From NCBI GenBank assembly GCA_913054055.1, contig CAJXIT010000229.1:1-6022 (forward strand): a stretch of 6,022 nt of DNA, read 5' to 3'. This DNA comes from an uncultured Thalassolituus sp. Lineage in GTDB: Bacteria; Pseudomonadota; Gammaproteobacteria; Pseudomonadales; Oceanobacteraceae. This document shows, piece by piece, positions 4,502 to 6,022 of this stretch. A program made the position numbers and the translations under genes. Numbering within the stretch: the first letter of the stretch is position 1; every line of letters starts with the position of its first letter. A model generated the notes under the pieces. The model ran no database searches. It had not been told where the DNA came from and saw only the letters and a list, made by a program, of their open reading frames with translations.

Positions 4502-5995
4502 TTAGCTAGGGAATGACATTGAAATGCCTTCACGTACACCGCTTGAAGGCCAGCGCTGTGTAATGGTTTTACGCTTGGTGTAAAAACGTACGCCGTCTGG
4601 GCCGTATGCGTGTAGGTCACCAAACAATGAACGCTTCCAACCACCAAAGCTGTGGTATGCAACCGGCACCGGTAACGGCACGTTAATGCCTACCATTCCC
4701 ACTTGGATGTTGTCAGAGAAGTAGCGTGCCGCTTCGCCGTCACGGGTAAAGATACAAGTACCGTTACCGTATTCGTGATCGTTGATTAGCTTCATGGCTT
4801 CTTCCATGGTTTTAACACGCACTACTTGTAAAACTGGGCCGAAGATTTCAGCATCGTAGCTGTCCATGTTAGCGGTTACGTTATCAATTAGCGTCGCGCC
4901 TACAAAAAAGCCATTGTCGTAGCCGTCTACTTTTGGATCACGACCGTCTACTACAATTTTTGCGCCGTCTTGTTCCGCACTTGTAATGTAGCCTTGTACT
5001 TTTTCTTTGTGTGCCGCTGTGATCACTGGGCCAAAGTCGTTGCTGGCGTTATCGTATGCGCCAACGGTTAAACCTTTCATGGCTTCAGTCATTTTAGCTA
5101 CCAGCGCATCACCAGCTTCATCGCCAACCGCTACTGCTACTGACAATGCCATGCAGCGCTCGCCAGATGATCCGAATGCAGCACCTGTTAATTGGTTAAC
5201 CGCGTTATCAATGTCAGCGTCAGGCATTACGATTGCGTGGTTTTTGGCGCCACCTAATGCTTGGCAACGCTTGCCGTTTGCATTGGCTGTTGCATAAATG
5301 TATTCCGCGATTGGGGTTGAACCCACAAAGCTTACGGCCTTGATGCGTTCGTCTGTTAGTAATACGTCTACTGCTTCTTTGTCGCCGTTTACTACGTTCA
5401 TTACGCCGTCAGGTAGGCCCGCTTCTTGAAGCAGTTGTGCAATGTACAAAGTAGACGATGGATCACGCTCAGATGGCTTAAGAATAAAGGTGTTACCGCA
5501 AACGATTGCCAGTGGGAACATCCACATTGGCACCATGGCTGGAAAGTTAAACGGTGTAATACCGGCAACCACACCCAGTGGTTGAAACTCGCTCCAAGAA
5601 TCAATGTTTGGACCGACGTTTTTGCTGAACTCGCCTTTTAGTAATTCAGGTGCGCCACATGCAAATTCTACGTTTTCGATACCGCGCTGTAATTCGCCTG
5701 CTGCATCGTGAGAAATTTTGCCGTGCTCTTGACCGATTAACGCGCAAATTTTATCGGCATTTTCTTCTAACAATTCTTTAAAACGGAACATAACACGGGC
5801 ACGCTTAATGGCCGGTGTGTTTCTCCATTCCGGGTAAGCGGCTTCAGCGGCGGCAATGGCATCTTCCATGGTTTTTTTAGATGCTAGCGCAACTTGTGTT
5901 TCTGACGCGCCCGTTGCTGGGTTAAATACATCTTGTGTGCGTTCAGTGTCGTTTACTACAACACCGTTGATTAAATGGCCAACTACATTTGTCAT
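4502..5995 (-). CDS. mmsA: CoA-acylating methylmalonate-semialdehyde dehydrogenase
   Basis: MmsA converts methylmalonate semialdehyde (and malonate semialdehyde) with NAD+ and CoA to propionyl-CoA (or acetyl-CoA) and CO2, late in valine and inositol breakdown. It is a cytoplasmic member of the aldehyde dehydrogenase superfamily. The 497-residue length is normal. Visible motifs are ITPFNFP with the oxyanion Asn150, LKPSERDPS with Lys173 for NAD binding, FVGSTPIA (223-230) in the Rossmann region, FGSSGERCMALS with catalytic Cys281, EIFGPVL with Glu383, and the MmsA-type tail SFGGWKRSLFGDLHAYG (449-465). ALGGAKNH (246-253) replaces the usual ELGGK, so the general-base Glu of hydrolytic ALDHs is absent, as expected for the CoA-dependent family. 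The ATG at 5995 has AAAGGAAA a few bases upstream. The usual partners (mmsB, acyl-CoA dehydrogenase) are not in the window but may lie beyond it. Confidence 0.97.
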   Translation of the reverse strand: MTNVVGHLINGVVVNDTERTQDVFNPATGASETQVALASKKTMEDAIAAAEAAYPEWRNTPAIKRARVMFRFKELLEENADKICALIGQEHGKISHDAAGELQRGIENVEFACGAPELLKGEFSKNVGPNIDSWSEFQPLGVVAGITPFNFPAMVPMWMFPLAIVCGNTFILKPSERDPSSTLYIAQLLQEAGLPDGVMNVVNGDKEAVDVLLTDERIKAVSFVGSTPIAEYIYATANANGKRCQALGGAKNHAIVMPDADIDNAVNQLTGAAFGSSGERCMALSVAVAVGDEAGDALVAKMTEAMKGLTVGAYDNASNDFGPVITAAHKEKVQGYITSAEQDGAKIVVDGRDPKVDGYDNGFFVGATLIDNVTANMDSYDAEIFGPVLQVVRVKTMEEAMKLINDHEYGNGTCIFTRDGEAARYFSDNIQVGMVGINVPLPVPVAYHSFGGWKRSLFGDLHAYGPDGVRFYTKRKTITQRWPSSGVREGISMSFPS

Positions 5996-6000
5996 GGTAT

Positions 6001-6008
6001 TTCCTTTT
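6001..6008 (-). promoter_or_regulatory. mmsA: ribosome binding site of mmsA
   Basis: AAAGGAAA on the minus strand lies directly upstream of the ATG at 5995-5993, with its GGA core about eight bases away. It supports this start over internal ones. Confidence 0.7.
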
Positions 6009-6022
6009 TTTATTCTTTAATT

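Noticed and set aside
4338..4502. 54-codon plus-strand frame (begins MVTFTVNR)
   Set aside because: It runs through the mmsA terminator stem, has no ribosome binding site and resembles no known protein.
5007..5297. 96-codon plus-strand open frame inside mmsA
   Set aside because: It is antisense to a highly conserved enzyme with all its motifs; it is a shadow of mmsA codon use.
5401..5641. Two overlapping short open frames (one per strand) inside mmsA
   Set aside because: Both lie within conserved MmsA coding sequence and have no independent start signals.

Overview
The window looks like a chromosomal segment of a gammaproteobacterium, probably marine, with moderate to low GC. The evidence is the clear S-formylglutathione hydrolase and MmsA orthologues and the superintegron-style attC sites. 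I cannot name a genus from the sequence alone.

Left edge (1-986, + strand): the last codons of a glutathione-dependent formaldehyde dehydrogenase gene (adhC/frmA) are followed directly by fghA (frmB). Together they oxidise formaldehyde to formate through S-hydroxymethyl- and S-formylglutathione. The adhC tail carries an in-frame TAA where the family has a Leu codon, so the last 15 residues would be lost unless this is a sequencing error. Converging on fghA is a four-helix membrane protein of unknown function (1128-1685, - strand).

Centre (about 1762-3969, - strand): this is a cluster of integron gene cassettes with no integrase gene in the window, a CALIN-type array. Four ORFs lie head to tail on the minus strand. 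Each is followed by an attC-like recombination site that overlaps its stop codon. Three attC sites (2145-2231, 2648-2708, 3112-3165) have matching R''/R' ends, foldable L''/L' arms and, in two cases, an obvious extrahelical base. A fourth (1762-1854) is degenerate. The cassettes encode, in transcription order, an unrecognised exported protein, a GIY-YIG-domain protein, a DUF4345-like membrane protein and a half-length GDT1/UPF0016 cation-transporter-like protein. An orphan R' half-site (3963-3969) marks the upstream edge of the array.

Between the array and the next housekeeping gene (about 3971-4271) lies an unidentified element of roughly 280-300 bp. It is bounded by inverted repeats built on a perfect 12-bp palindrome, and its right end is itself a 60-bp imperfect palindrome. 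It resembles a MITE-like or other non-autonomous element. One end lies against the orphan half-site.

Right edge (4502-5995, - strand): mmsA, encoding CoA-acylating methylmalonate-semialdehyde dehydrogenase, is followed by a strong intrinsic terminator (4419-4447). The window therefore reads as two core metabolic loci separated by a mobile accessory island of integron cassettes plus a palindromic element.
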